DNA from: Dasania marina DSM 21967
GTDB lineage: Bacteria; Pseudomonadota; Gammaproteobacteria; Pseudomonadales; Dasaniaceae
NCBI RefSeq assembly: GCF_000373485.1
Contig: NZ_KB891591.1
Location: 25,794-89,793, forward strand
DNA length: 64,000 nucleotides
Direction: 5' to 3'
Position numbers and translations under genes: made by a program. This document shows positions 17,743 through 26,370 of this stretch, one piece after another (the stretch's first letter is position 1; each line of letters starts with the position of its first letter). The notes beneath the pieces are model-generated. The model saw nothing but the letters and a program-made list of their open reading frames with translations. It did no database searches and was not told where the DNA came from.

Positions 17743-17743
17743 T

Positions 17744-17775
17744 AAAAAAAGGGATGCAATTGCATCCCTTTTTTT
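17744..17775. terminator. Bidirectional rho-independent terminator
   Basis: AAAAAAA-GGGATGCAA at 17744-17759 is mirrored by TTGCATCCC-TTTTTTT at 17760-17775, a perfect palindrome. It lies between the convergent yceI and Yip1 genes and should stop both. Confidence 0.9.
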
Positions 17776-17808
17776 ATGGTCAGTTTTCTAATTGATCATG
17801 TAAACTGA

Positions 17809-18432
17809 TTAACCACCAACAAATTCCGGCGCAAAGCCCACGCTCCAAATTAACACACTGCCGACACGGGTGCTGACCAGTAATACCAGTGCTACGGCTA
17901 AAATAGCACCACCAAAAAACACCGCTCTGTCTTTGTCTATACGCATGACGATAGGTATGCCATCTAACATTAAAAAGCAGGAGTAGAGCGCGGCGGCTAC
18001 AAACACCAGCAAGTTAAACCAAGGTACAGGGTATAGCAGTGCAAACCCGGCTAAAAAAATAGGCGTAGAGGAATAAGCGGCTAAAGCGATGCCAGAAGCG
18101 GCGTTGTTTTCATGTTTACCACCGTAGGTTCCCGCCATCCAGTCGATCATCCAGCCCAAGGCAAACACGCCTACCAGCATGGCAGCATAGGTTAGCAAAC
18201 ACAGCGATAAAGCACTTTCCGACGTAAGCTTAATGATATCGCCGTCACCCACGCGCCAGCCTATTTGGGTGGTGGCGTAATAGGCGCATAAGGGCGCAAT
18301 GGCCGCCAGGATGCAGGTGTAAGCCATAATAACGGCGGTAGGGGTAGCGTGTTCTTTCTCTATACTTTGCCACTCTTTGTCGGGGTGTGTCATTAGCCCT
18401 AGGGCGTGCTGCAATATCATCTTAAACCTCAC
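17809..18432 (-). CDS. Yip1 domain membrane protein
   Basis: The 207-residue inner-membrane protein has five hydrophobic segments. It begins with the short soluble start typical of bacterial Yip1 proteins (ALGLMTHPDKEWQSIEKE, about 10-27), followed by membrane segments near 35-50, 75-95, 110-130, 135-155 and 170-195. The function of bacterial members is not established. It is a single gene convergent with yceI, with its promoter in the 290-bp gap before hemH. That gap shows no other gene. Confidence 0.75.
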   Translation of the reverse strand: MRFKMILQHALGLMTHPDKEWQSIEKEHATPTAVIMAYTCILAAIAPLCAYYATTQIGWRVGDGDIIKLTSESALSLCLLTYAAMLVGVFALGWMIDWMAGTYGGKHENNAASGIALAAYSSTPIFLAGFALLYPVPWFNLLVFVAAALYSCFLMLDGIPIVMRIDKDRAVFFGGAILAVALVLLVSTRVGSVLIWSVGFAPEFVGG

Positions 18433-18722
18433 TAACTATTGTTGATTTTATCATTGTTGTGTTGGGTTAAACGTGGTTTTTCTGCTTTCACTCTCTAAGA
18501 TATAGCGCATTAACCGGATATTACCTAATGGGTTTAATGGGCTAGTTCTTGAACCTTGATGGTAAACTATCGCTACCGCCGCGAACATCACAAATAACAT
18601 GAAACCGGTACTATATGTTGATACGATCTTAAAAAGCTTAATTGAATAACTGCTTGTTGTTTTCCGTGATGGTTTACAATAGCCCTTTGCTTGCCTTTAG
18701 GCTTAACCTACAGAGAGATATT

Positions 18723-19781
18723 GTGAGTAATAAAGAGATCAGTGATAAAGCGGTGCTACTCGCCAACCTAGGCTCACCTGAAGCACCAGAAACAGGCGCT
18801 GTTAGACGCTATCTCAATCAGTTTTTAATGGATCCCTATGTGATTCAGCTGCCGTGGCCGTTGCGTCGCTTAATTGTTAGCCTGTTTGTGTTGCCGCGCA
18901 GGCCGGCGCAATCCGCCCATGCCTATGCCAGTGTTTGGCGCGAAGATGGCTCGCCGCTAGTGGCCTTATCCAAACAGCTATTGGCCGCGCTGCAGCCCCA
19001 GGTAAACGTGCCGGTGGCGCTGGCTATGCGCTACGGCCAGCCCAGCATAGAAAGCGAATTGCTAAAACTGGCGCAAAACCCTAAGTTACGAGAAGTGTTA
19101 TTTATCCCCCTATACCCGCACTATGCCGATAGCACGGTGACTACCTCGGTGGAGGAGGTGAAGCGGGTGGTGCTGAAGCATAAGCTCGATATACGCATTA
19201 AAGTGCTGGAGCCTTTTTACCAGCACCCTAATTATATTCGGGCCTTAGTCGCCTCGGCTCAGCCGTATTTGGCGGATAAAAAACACGATCATATTTTGTT
19301 CAGTTATCACGGCCTGCCCGAATCACATCTAAAAGTCGCCGATCCGACCCTAGCGCATTGCCTACAGCAAGATAATTGCTGTGAACGCCCCTCAGAGGCC
19401 CATGCTACTTGCTATAGGCATCAGGTATTTAAAACGACGGAAGCTTTTGTGCAGCTGGCGGGTTTGCAAGAGGGTGAGTATAGCCAGGCTTTTCAGTCGC
19501 GCTTAGGGCGCAATAAATGGCTGGAACCCAGCACCGAAAACAGCCTGCGTGAGCTGGCGGGCAAGGGGGTAAAAAACCTGTTAGTGATATGCCCAGCTTT
19601 TGTGACTGATTGCCTAGAAACACTGGAAGAGATAGAAATGCAGGGCCAGCAACTATTTAAAGAGGCAGGGGGCGAGTCGCTCACCCTTATCCCCTGTTTA
19701 AATAGCCACCCAGAATGGGTCAAGCTGCTAGTGTCATGGAGCAATGATTTCACTAATATTTTAGCCGCTAAAAATTTATAA
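18723..19781 (+). CDS. hemH: Ferrochelatase
   Basis: From the GTG at 18723 the protein has 352 residues. It inserts Fe(II) into protoporphyrin IX, the last step of haem synthesis. Family motifs are KAVLLANLGSPEAPETG at the start, FSYHGLPESHL near 200 with the metal-binding His, and PAFVTDCLETLEEI near 290 with the catalytic Glu. A longer frame reaches a TTG at 18642, but its 27 extra residues are not family-like, and a ribosome-binding-like AGAGAGA lies before the GTG. The cysteine-rich insert DNCCERP...ATCYRH is seen in many proteobacterial ferrochelatases. It is monocistronic. Confidence 0.93.
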   Translation: MSNKEISDKAVLLANLGSPEAPETGAVRRYLNQFLMDPYVIQLPWPLRRLIVSLFVLPRRPAQSAHAYASVWREDGSPLVALSKQLLAALQPQVNVPVALAMRYGQPSIESELLKLAQNPKLREVLFIPLYPHYADSTVTTSVEEVKRVVLKHKLDIRIKVLEPFYQHPNYIRALVASAQPYLADKKHDHILFSYHGLPESHLKVADPTLAHCLQQDNCCERPSEAHATCYRHQVFKTTEAFVQLAGLQEGEYSQAFQSRLGRNKWLEPSTENSLRELAGKGVKNLLVICPAFVTDCLETLEEIEMQGQQLFKEAGGESLTLIPCLNSHPEWVKLLVSWSNDFTNILAAKNL

Positions 19782-19851
19782 GCGGCTAGGCTAAGGGTTT
19801 AGTCGTTGTCAGCTTCCTGATTACAACGTAACGATAACCTATGAGACCGCT

Positions 19852-20622
19852 ATGGCCGATACCATTATCGCTGAGCTTAACAACTCAGTATTACAACTCT
19901 CTATCAATCGCCCCGAACGCAAAAACGCCTTTACTCAGGCCATGTATGCCAGCCTAGCCGAGCATTTGCAGCAGGCGGCCCATAACGATGCGGTGCGGGT
20001 AGTGCTGTTGACCGGTAGTGCCGGCCTGTTTACTAGCGGTAATGACCTAGAAGATTTTAAAAAAGCCCCCGCCGATCTCACCGCCACTAATAACCCCACG
20101 GTCGCTTTTATGATGGCCTTGGCGCACTGCCCCAAGCCGGTAGTCGCTGCTGTTGAAGGTGTCGCCGTGGGTATAGGCACCACCTTATTACTGCACTGCG
20201 ATTTAGTGTATGCCCACCCCGAAACGCGTTTTTGTATGCCCTTTGTCAATCTGGGGCTAAGTCCCGAGTACGGCTCGTCCTTATTGTTACCGCGTTTAGC
20301 GGGCAATGTTAAAGCCGCCGAGCTATTAATGCTGGGGGAAATGTTTAGCGCCGCAGATGCCAAAGAGGCGATGCTGATTAATGCGGTAGTGGATACGCCT
20401 TTAGCTGTTGCTAAGGCCCAGTGCGTCAAGCTCAGCCAAAAACCGCCAGCGGCCTTACGCCACAGCAAGGCCTTATTAAAAGCTGCTTTACAGCCCGCCT
20501 TAGATAAAGTGATAGCCGAGGAGTTACTGGTGTTTAGCAAGGGCTTACAGGGTGAAGAGTTTAAAGAGGCCGTAAACGCGTTTTTTGAAAAACGGCCGGC
20601 GGATTTTTCTCGCTTTAACTAA
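19852..20622 (+). CDS. Enoyl-CoA hydratase/isomerase family protein
   Basis: The 256-residue protein has the crotonase fold: SINRPERKNAFTQAMY near 17, the oxyanion-hole loop GLFTSGNDLEDF near 60, and AVEGVAVGIGTTLLLHCDLVYA near 100 (shown partly). LGLSPEYGSSLLLP near 135 puts a Glu where the isomerase/hydratase acid lies. Only one of the two catalytic Glu of classical hydratases is obvious, so it may act as a delta3,delta2-enoyl-CoA isomerase. Fatty-acid metabolism is supported loosely by fadH at 38011. It stands alone, 70 bases after hemH. Confidence 0.85.
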   Translation: MADTIIAELNNSVLQLSINRPERKNAFTQAMYASLAEHLQQAAHNDAVRVVLLTGSAGLFTSGNDLEDFKKAPADLTATNNPTVAFMMALAHCPKPVVAAVEGVAVGIGTTLLLHCDLVYAHPETRFCMPFVNLGLSPEYGSSLLLPRLAGNVKAAELLMLGEMFSAADAKEAMLINAVVDTPLAVAKAQCVKLSQKPPAALRHSKALLKAALQPALDKVIAEELLVFSKGLQGEEFKEAVNAFFEKRPADFSRFN

Positions 20623-20759
20623 GGGTGATGCCTGGGTAGCGAGTGTATGCCCAGTCTGTTCTTGCAAATAGTGCATTGCTGGCTCAAGCTAACCGCTGAG
20701 GGAGCCAGCTTAAAGAGCAGGATAATAATAAAATCATCTGATGTAGGCGGTTAGTCAGT

Positions 20760-22592
20760 ATGACTACTAGCAATGCCATAATTTATTTAGACCCGGACAG
20801 CGAGCTTAATTTACAAAGCCAAATTCGACAAAAATTAGTCGAGGCTATTTCTATGGGCACCTTCCCCATAGACCGGCGTTTGCCTTCGTCGCGTAAACTG
20901 GCGGAGCAATTAGGCGTGGCACGCAATACCGTGGTATTGGTCTATCAGCAATTAATTGATGAAGAATATCTGGTCAGCCGTGAGCGCAGCGGTATTTATG
21001 TTAATGGCAAAGTCTTGCAGGGCCGAGTGGGTTTTGAAGGCCGCGCCCGCAAAACCATCAATATTAGCGCTGAATGGCAGCAGCGTTTAAAAACCAGTGT
21101 CAGTTCAGCGCCTGGCTTTTCTTGCCCGCCCAACTGGCAACAATATCCCTATCCTTTTATTGACGGTCAGTTTGATACCTCTTTATACCCGATTAAAGAA
21201 TGGCGCGAGGCTTCGCGTTTGGCTTTAGGGGTGCGTGAAATTTATGAGTGGGCCGGTGAAAGCGGCGATGCTGACGACCCCATGTTGATAGAGCAAATCC
21301 GCACCAAAATATTGCCGCGCCGTGGCATACAGGCCGGCCCCGATGAAATATTAATTACCGTAGGCACGCAGCAGGCACTGTACTTGGCGGCCCAGCTGTT
21401 AGTCGACAGCAGCAGCACGGTGGCGATAGAGGAGCCGGGTTACCCCGATATGCGGCAATTGCTAACCCAGCGCGGTGCCAGCTTAGTGCATCAGCCGGTA
21501 GATACCGATGGCATGTTGGTTGATCAGCGCTTGGATGCTTGCCAATTAATCTATGTAACGCCCAGTCATCAAACCCCTACCGCCGTAACCATGTCTATGC
21601 AGCGCCGCACCCAGCTATTACAAAAAGCGCGCAGCCTAGACCAACTCATTATTGAAGATGATTATGAGTTTGAAAGTAATTACCTAGGTAATCCTCACCC
21701 AGCTCTGCGGGGCATAGATAAAGATAATCGTGTGGTCTATGCCTCCTGCTTATCAAAAGTGTTAGCGCCAGGAGTACGTCTAGGTTTTATGGTGGCGGCA
21801 CCAGAACTAATCGCTGAGGCGCGTAAATTACGCCGCTTAATGGTATTACATCCGCCCTTGAACAATCAGCGCACCGTGGCGTATTTTTTATCACTGGGTT
21901 ACTACGATACTTTTTTAATGCATCTGTATGCGATTTTTCAAAAACGCTGGATGGCCTTGCGTTATGCGGTTAATTATTACCTATTACACGATCTCACTAT
22001 TACCCCTTCGCAGGGTGGCACCTCTTTTTGGATGACCTTACCCAGCGATTTAACCGTGCAGTACTTAGTGCAAGAGGCAGCCAAGCGCGGCATATTAATA
22101 GAGCCTATGGATCACTACTATGCCACCGAGGATGTGCCCGAAAACAGCTTTCGCATGGGGGTGACCAGTATCCCCCACGATAAAATTCGCGACGGTGTGG
22201 TGAAGTTGCGTGAATTAATTCATGAGTTGCGCGCCAACACCATAGAAACCTTTACCACCGCCAAGGGTACGCAATATGTGGGTGAAGAATTACGCAAGCG
22301 GGTATCGGATACCACTATGCGCTGCCTAATTGCCTACGGTGACCCCTGTACTATAGAGCTGCATGCCGATGGCAGCATGACCGGCCGCGCAGGCTATGCT
22401 AATGAAGATTGCGATACTGGCCGCTGGTGGGTGGAGGGCGATTATTGGTATAGGCAGTGGCAGCGCTGGGCTTGGGCCGAGATAGGGGTGTATCACGTTA
22501 AGCTAGAGCGCAATCATATAAAACTATTTGATGAGCAGGGCTACTTAATAGAAAACGCATTGCTTAAAAAAAGTAAAACCAGCAAAAAATAA
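20760..22592 (+). CDS. MocR-family (GntR-aminotransferase) regulator with extra C-terminal domain
   Basis: The 610-residue protein has a GntR winged helix (about 12-82; RLPSSRKLAEQLGVARNTVV) and a fold-type I aminotransferase-like domain (about 130-480). The PLP lysine lies in ASCLSKVLAPGVRLGFMV, and YVTPSHQTPTA is present. MocR proteins use PLP to sense amines, amino acids or vitamin B6 and bind direct repeats. Ordinary members end near 480-500. This one continues for about 110 residues with a Trp-rich module (GRWWVEGDYWYRQWQRWAW, then YHVKLERNHIKLFDEQGYL), resembling small extracellular-type beta domains and possibly a second ligand sensor. It heads a plus-strand cluster with an amidase and a TonB receptor, and the repeats at 22591, 23592 and 27397 are likely its operators. 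Confidence 0.9.
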   Translation: MTTSNAIIYLDPDSELNLQSQIRQKLVEAISMGTFPIDRRLPSSRKLAEQLGVARNTVVLVYQQLIDEEYLVSRERSGIYVNGKVLQGRVGFEGRARKTINISAEWQQRLKTSVSSAPGFSCPPNWQQYPYPFIDGQFDTSLYPIKEWREASRLALGVREIYEWAGESGDADDPMLIEQIRTKILPRRGIQAGPDEILITVGTQQALYLAAQLLVDSSSTVAIEEPGYPDMRQLLTQRGASLVHQPVDTDGMLVDQRLDACQLIYVTPSHQTPTAVTMSMQRRTQLLQKARSLDQLIIEDDYEFESNYLGNPHPALRGIDKDNRVVYASCLSKVLAPGVRLGFMVAAPELIAEARKLRRLMVLHPPLNNQRTVAYFLSLGYYDTFLMHLYAIFQKRWMALRYAVNYYLLHDLTITPSQGGTSFWMTLPSDLTVQYLVQEAAKRGILIEPMDHYYATEDVPENSFRMGVTSIPHDKIRDGVVKLRELIHELRANTIETFTTAKGTQYVGEELRKRVSDTTMRCLIAYGDPCTIELHADGSMTGRAGYANEDCDTGRWWVEGDYWYRQWQRWAWAEIGVYHVKLERNHIKLFDEQGYLIENALLKKSKTSKK

Positions 22593-22625
22593 CTGGCCTC
22601 ATCAGGGGCTGACAACTGGCCCTAT
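22591..22625 (+). promoter_or_regulatory. Candidate MocR operator upstream of the amidase gene
   Basis: AACTGGCCTCAT at 22591-22602 and AACTGGCCCTAT at 22614-22625 are direct repeats 23 bp apart start to start, about two helical turns. They lie 102 bp before the amidase ATG, and the first overlaps the stop codon of the MocR gene. The same spacing and motif recur at three other promoters in the window. Confidence 0.65.
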
Positions 22626-22726
22626 TCCCTACACCGTAAAATCATTACATTACACTCAATCAATGGCTAAGCCGAGCAATCAATTAACGGCTACAACAAT
22701 AGTGCCATGTGAACTAGGGGTTGGTA

Positions 22727-23584
22727 ATGAGTCACTTCTCCATAGCGGGATTACAACTAGAATTATCGAATCAAGATAATTTTAGTTTTATAGAACAAGA
22801 AATAACGCGGGTTAAAAACGTTTTCCCTTGGGTGGACATGATAGTGCTCAGTGAGTTGAGCACCTTTGGCACTAGCACCACACTGGCTCAGCCTATGCCG
22901 GGGCCCGCTGAACAGCGTTACTGTGAAATCGCCGCAAAAAATAATTTATGGTTAATACCGGGCAGTTTATTTGAGCGTGCTGATGACCAGGTTTACAACA
23001 CCACCCCGGTCATTAATCCACAGGGCGAAGTGGTAACGCGTTATCGCAAAATGTTCCCTTTTTATCCTTATGAAAAAGGTGTGAGTGCTGGCGATGATTT
23101 TGTGGTGTTTGATGTGCCGGCGGTAGGCCGCTTCGGTGTTTCCATTTGCTACGATCAGTGGTTTCCAGAAATTTCTCGCAGCTTGGCGTGCATGGGGGCA
23201 GAGGTAATTATTTGCCCTACCTTAACCGGCACCATAGATAGAGAGTTGGAATTATCCATAGCCAGAACCAATGCGGTGGTCAGCCAAAGTTATTTTTTTA
23301 ATATTAATGTGGCAGGCCGTTTAGGTAATGGCCGCTCTATAGTGGTGGGGCCGGATGGCCAAGTGCTACACCAAGCTGGCACGAGTAGCGAAATCATGCC
23401 TATAGAAATAGATCTTAACCATGTGCGTAGAGTGCGTGAGCGCGGCGGTTTGGGGCTAGGGCAAACTTTAAAAAGCTTTAGGGATAGTCAGCTGCAATTC
23501 CCCGCTTATCAGCAGGATGCGCGGCAGTCGGCCGCTTTGCAGTCACTAGGGCCGTTAAAGAAATTTGGCGAGGATGCGAGCTAA
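22727..23584 (+). CDS. Carbon-nitrogen hydrolase (nitrilase superfamily amidase)
   Basis: The protein (285 residues from the ATG at 22727; a TTG at 22721 is possible) carries the nitrilase-superfamily triad. The Glu is in VLSELSTFG (about Glu43), the Lys in RYRKMFPFYPYEKG (about 110) and the nucleophile in GVSICYDQWFPE (about Cys144). It therefore hydrolyses an amide or N-carbamoyl bond in the cytoplasm rather than a nitrile; there is no signal peptide. The length fits aliphatic amidase or N-carbamoyl-amine hydrolase types. It is downstream of the MocR gene with paired repeats in its promoter and upstream of a TonB receptor, which suggests catabolism of an imported amide. The exact substrate is unknown. 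Confidence 0.88.
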   Translation: MSHFSIAGLQLELSNQDNFSFIEQEITRVKNVFPWVDMIVLSELSTFGTSTTLAQPMPGPAEQRYCEIAAKNNLWLIPGSLFERADDQVYNTTPVINPQGEVVTRYRKMFPFYPYEKGVSAGDDFVVFDVPAVGRFGVSICYDQWFPEISRSLACMGAEVIICPTLTGTIDRELELSIARTNAVVSQSYFFNINVAGRLGNGRSIVVGPDGQVLHQAGTSSEIMPIEIDLNHVRRVRERGGLGLGQTLKSFRDSQLQFPAYQQDARQSAALQSLGPLKKFGEDAS

Positions 23585-23591
23585 ACGGTAA

Positions 23592-23626
23592 AACTGGCCT
23601 AATACACAACAAACAACTGGTACTAC
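23592..23626 (+). promoter_or_regulatory. Candidate MocR operator upstream of the TonB receptor
   Basis: AACTGGCCTAAT at 23592-23603 and AACTGGTACTAC at 23615-23626 are spaced exactly 23 bp, as at 22591. They lie about 140 bp before the receptor start, just after the amidase stop codon. This places the receptor in the same predicted regulon. Confidence 0.65.
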
Positions 23627-23660
23627 GTGTACGTAATAAGCTCGGCTACCTTGATAGTTA

Positions 23661-23709
23661 AGGTTGAGGGTAGCTAGGGTTGAAGATAGATAAGGTTGAA
23701 GATAGATAG
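23661..23709 (+). repeat. Short tandem repeats of about 16 bp in a receptor leader
   Basis: Three consecutive units, starting AGGTTGAGGGTAGCT, AGGGTTGAAGATAGATA and AGGTTGAAGATAGATA, fill 23661-23708. The last two differ by one base in length only. They lie between the candidate operator and the ribosome binding site of the TonB receptor, so they would be in its mRNA leader. Confidence 0.7.
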
Positions 23710-23764
23710 GCTCAGTAGTCATCACAATCAATAAAAACTAAAAACAGGGTGTTGGAGAAACGTT

Positions 23765-26254
23765 ATGAGTAGTAAAAAACAATTCCAAAAAAACGCGCTA
23801 GCAAGCGCCATCGTAGCCGCTGCTGTTCTATCTGGCCACACCGCGCCTGTTTTGGCTGCCGGTGTTATGGAAGAGGTCATGGTCACAGCAACCGCCAGAA
23901 AACAATCGGTACAAGATATCCCTTATAATATTTCTGCGATGCAAGGGGCAGAATTAGCCGCGCAAAATATTAATAGTGAGGCGGATTTACTGCGATCCAT
24001 GTCGGGCGTGTCGGTGGTTGATCGCGGTTATCGCAACTCGGGTACGGTTAATAGCATTATTATTCGTGGCTTAAATGTGGACAGCGGCGCCAATGGCGAT
24101 ATCTCGCTGAATGCCGTGCCTACGGTTTCCACCTATGTGGATAACACGCCGCTGTATGCCAATTTTGTATTAAAAGATATAGAGCGAGTGGAAGTGTTGC
24201 GCGGCCCGCAGGGCACCTTGTATGGCTCCGGCGCCTTAGGTGGCACCGTACGTTATATTAGTAATAAACCTAATCCGGAAGCATTTGAAGCGCAGGTAAA
24301 TGGTGATTTTAGCCAAACCGATGGCTCTGATGGCAATAATATTAATGTCGACTTTATGTTGAATGTGCCCTTAAGTGAAAAGGCGGCGATTAGGGCGTCG
24401 GTAGGAAAAATAGATAATGATGGCGTAGTGGATTATATCAACGCCTATCAATTAAACGAATTTGGTGAGCCCTTGGTAGCGGTAGGCGATAACTGTGTGT
24501 CGCCGCGAACAGCTACCGATGCGCAGGTACTGAACAATGGCGCCTGCTATAAAAACGAAAAAGATGCCGATGATGTAGACATAGATTATGCCAAAGTGGC
24601 CTTGTCGTTTGAGCCTAGCGATAATCTACGCTTTTTACTCAGCTACCAAACCCAGGAAGATGAAATTGGTGCTAGGCGAGCAGTGACCTCCGGTAATAAT
24701 GGCCAACCAGTAGGCTCGGCGTTGCGCTTTGATTACGGCGAGTATGATAGTGGCCAAGTATTGCTAGAACCTTCTTCCCGCGAAGTGGACTTACTCAGCT
24801 TAGATATAGAAGTCGATTTTGGTTTTGCGACACTCACCTCTAATACCTCCAGTTATGATCATGAAGGTAAAGCCGACAGTGATAATGGCGGCCTATGGGT
24901 TAGCGGTGGCCGCGACTGGATTACTAACTTTGGTTATGGCGGCTGGCCACGGCCCGCACAAAGAGCGGAGCGTGGTTATGAAGATGAAACCACCATACAA
25001 GAGTTTCGTTTAGTATCTAATGATAGCGACAGTGCCTTTGATTGGTTGGCAGGTGTGTTTTATTTAGACCAGGATTTAACCGTTTTCCAAAACAGCTGGA
25101 ATCCAGGTATGAATGAGTTTGCCCAATCCTGTGTTACCAGCGGTTCCGATGTTTGCCCTAGCTTTTGGCCATCAACTTTTTATCCCGGCGCAACCTTAAC
25201 CGAACGCGATTTAGAATATCGTCGTGATGTCAGCTTTGAAGAGTTAGCCGTATACGGTGAGCTTACCTACCATATTACCGACAGGCTGCATATTACCGGT
25301 GGCTTACGCTGGTTTGATAATGAATCGGTGAATGACACTATCATGGGCTTCCCGCTGGTAGAGGGGTGGGTTTCTTCTGAGGTTCCCCAGGCTAAGCAAA
25401 AAGAAGATGACGTACTAAAAAAATTCAATATCGCCTATGACCTCAACGATAACACCATGATTTATGGTACCTACTCCGAAGGCTTTAGGCATGGTGGCGC
25501 CAATGCCATACCCAGCCTAGACAATGGCGATAACTTTGGTGAGCCTAATTCAGATGCCATTAATTTTTATGAAAAAGACAGCGTAGAAAATTACGAGTTG
25601 GGTATTAAAGGTCAGACCGATAGCCTTAACTACACCGTCTCGGTTTTTTATGTGGACTGGCAAGACCCTCAGCTTAATGCCACCTCGTCCTGGTACGGTT
25701 TTTACATGGCGGTCAACGGTGAGTCAGCCGCAACCCAAGGTATAGAAATAGAATTGGAAGGTTACCTAACCGAGACTTTGCATTACCGCCTAGGTTACAC
25801 CTATGTTAATGCTGAACTCACCGACGACTTTATCAATCCACAAACCGATGCGGTAATCGCTGAAGATGGCGCGACGTTACCCGGCACACCCGAGAGTGTA
25901 TTAAGTGTGAGTTTGGATAATACCTGGGGTTTAACCGAGGGTTTAGATTTAGTGGCTAGGGTAAATGCCTATTATCAATCGGAGTCAGAAAACTTTATCG
26001 ATGATAAGTCGGCATTGGGAGCAACCCATGATGGCTTTATGTTGTGGAATGCTTCAGCCACCGTAGTTGCCGATAATTGGACGCTCAGCCTATACGGTAA
26101 AAACCTAGGTAATGAAGAAGGGGTGACCGGCTCATTCCCCGAGGCTTATTTTGGTGCCGATACCGGCGTGTTTGAAAATTGGTACGGCAATAGCAATAGG
26201 CAAATGATTTCTCAGCCGCGTACTATAGGCGTATCAGCGTCGTATAAATTTTAA
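23765..26254 (+). CDS. TonB-dependent outer-membrane receptor
   Basis: The 829-residue protein has a signal peptide (cleavage near PVLAAG, about 32). A TonB-box-like EEVMVTATARK comes at the mature N-terminus. The plug domain (about 45-165) contains IERVEVLRGPQGTLYGSGALGG, shown in part: VEVLRGPQGTLYG. A 22-strand-type barrel ends in ASYKF, the usual aromatic last residue. There is no N-terminal signalling domain, so it is not a sigma-factor transducer. It imports a bulky ligand with energy from TonB. This branch (IRGLNVDSGANGD, GTLYGSGALGG) includes receptors for non-iron organic ligands. It follows the amidase gene and has its own MocR-type repeats. The ligand is unknown. A terminator follows at 26282. 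Confidence 0.92.
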   Translation: MSSKKQFQKNALASAIVAAAVLSGHTAPVLAAGVMEEVMVTATARKQSVQDIPYNISAMQGAELAAQNINSEADLLRSMSGVSVVDRGYRNSGTVNSIIIRGLNVDSGANGDISLNAVPTVSTYVDNTPLYANFVLKDIERVEVLRGPQGTLYGSGALGGTVRYISNKPNPEAFEAQVNGDFSQTDGSDGNNINVDFMLNVPLSEKAAIRASVGKIDNDGVVDYINAYQLNEFGEPLVAVGDNCVSPRTATDAQVLNNGACYKNEKDADDVDIDYAKVALSFEPSDNLRFLLSYQTQEDEIGARRAVTSGNNGQPVGSALRFDYGEYDSGQVLLEPSSREVDLLSLDIEVDFGFATLTSNTSSYDHEGKADSDNGGLWVSGGRDWITNFGYGGWPRPAQRAERGYEDETTIQEFRLVSNDSDSAFDWLAGVFYLDQDLTVFQNSWNPGMNEFAQSCVTSGSDVCPSFWPSTFYPGATLTERDLEYRRDVSFEELAVYGELTYHITDRLHITGGLRWFDNESVNDTIMGFPLVEGWVSSEVPQAKQKEDDVLKKFNIAYDLNDNTMIYGTYSEGFRHGGANAIPSLDNGDNFGEPNSDAINFYEKDSVENYELGIKGQTDSLNYTVSVFYVDWQDPQLNATSSWYGFYMAVNGESAATQGIEIELEGYLTETLHYRLGYTYVNAELTDDFINPQTDAVIAEDGATLPGTPESVLSVSLDNTWGLTEGLDLVARVNAYYQSESENFIDDKSALGATHDGFMLWNASATVVADNWTLSLYGKNLGNEEGVTGSFPEAYFGADTGVFENWYGNSNRQMISQPRTIGVSASYKF

Positions 26255-26281
26255 ACGGCTAAAATATTAAGTTAGTTATCT

Positions 26282-26315
26282 AACCAGGCTATTAAGTAAG
26301 TAGCCCGGTTTTTTT
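26282..26315 (+). terminator. Rho-independent terminator after the TonB receptor
   Basis: AACCAGGCTA (26282-26291) pairs with TAGCCCGGTT (26301-26310) with one mismatch, followed by a T-run to 26315. It would reduce transcription into the C45 hydrolase gene. Confidence 0.7.
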
Positions 26316-26370
26316 GCTTTAGCCTAAGCGCTGATGCATGATTAATGCGATGTATCAACGGCGATAGGGT

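Noticed and set aside
19935..20540. 201-residue minus-strand open frame opposite the enoyl-CoA hydratase gene
   Set aside because: It lies wholly within a gene with clear crotonase motifs, so it is a codon-bias shadow.
20641..20759. A MocR-type operator in front of the MocR gene itself (CTGGCTC near 20679)
   Set aside because: Only a single poor match exists, with no partner at 23 bp, so autoregulation is not supported.
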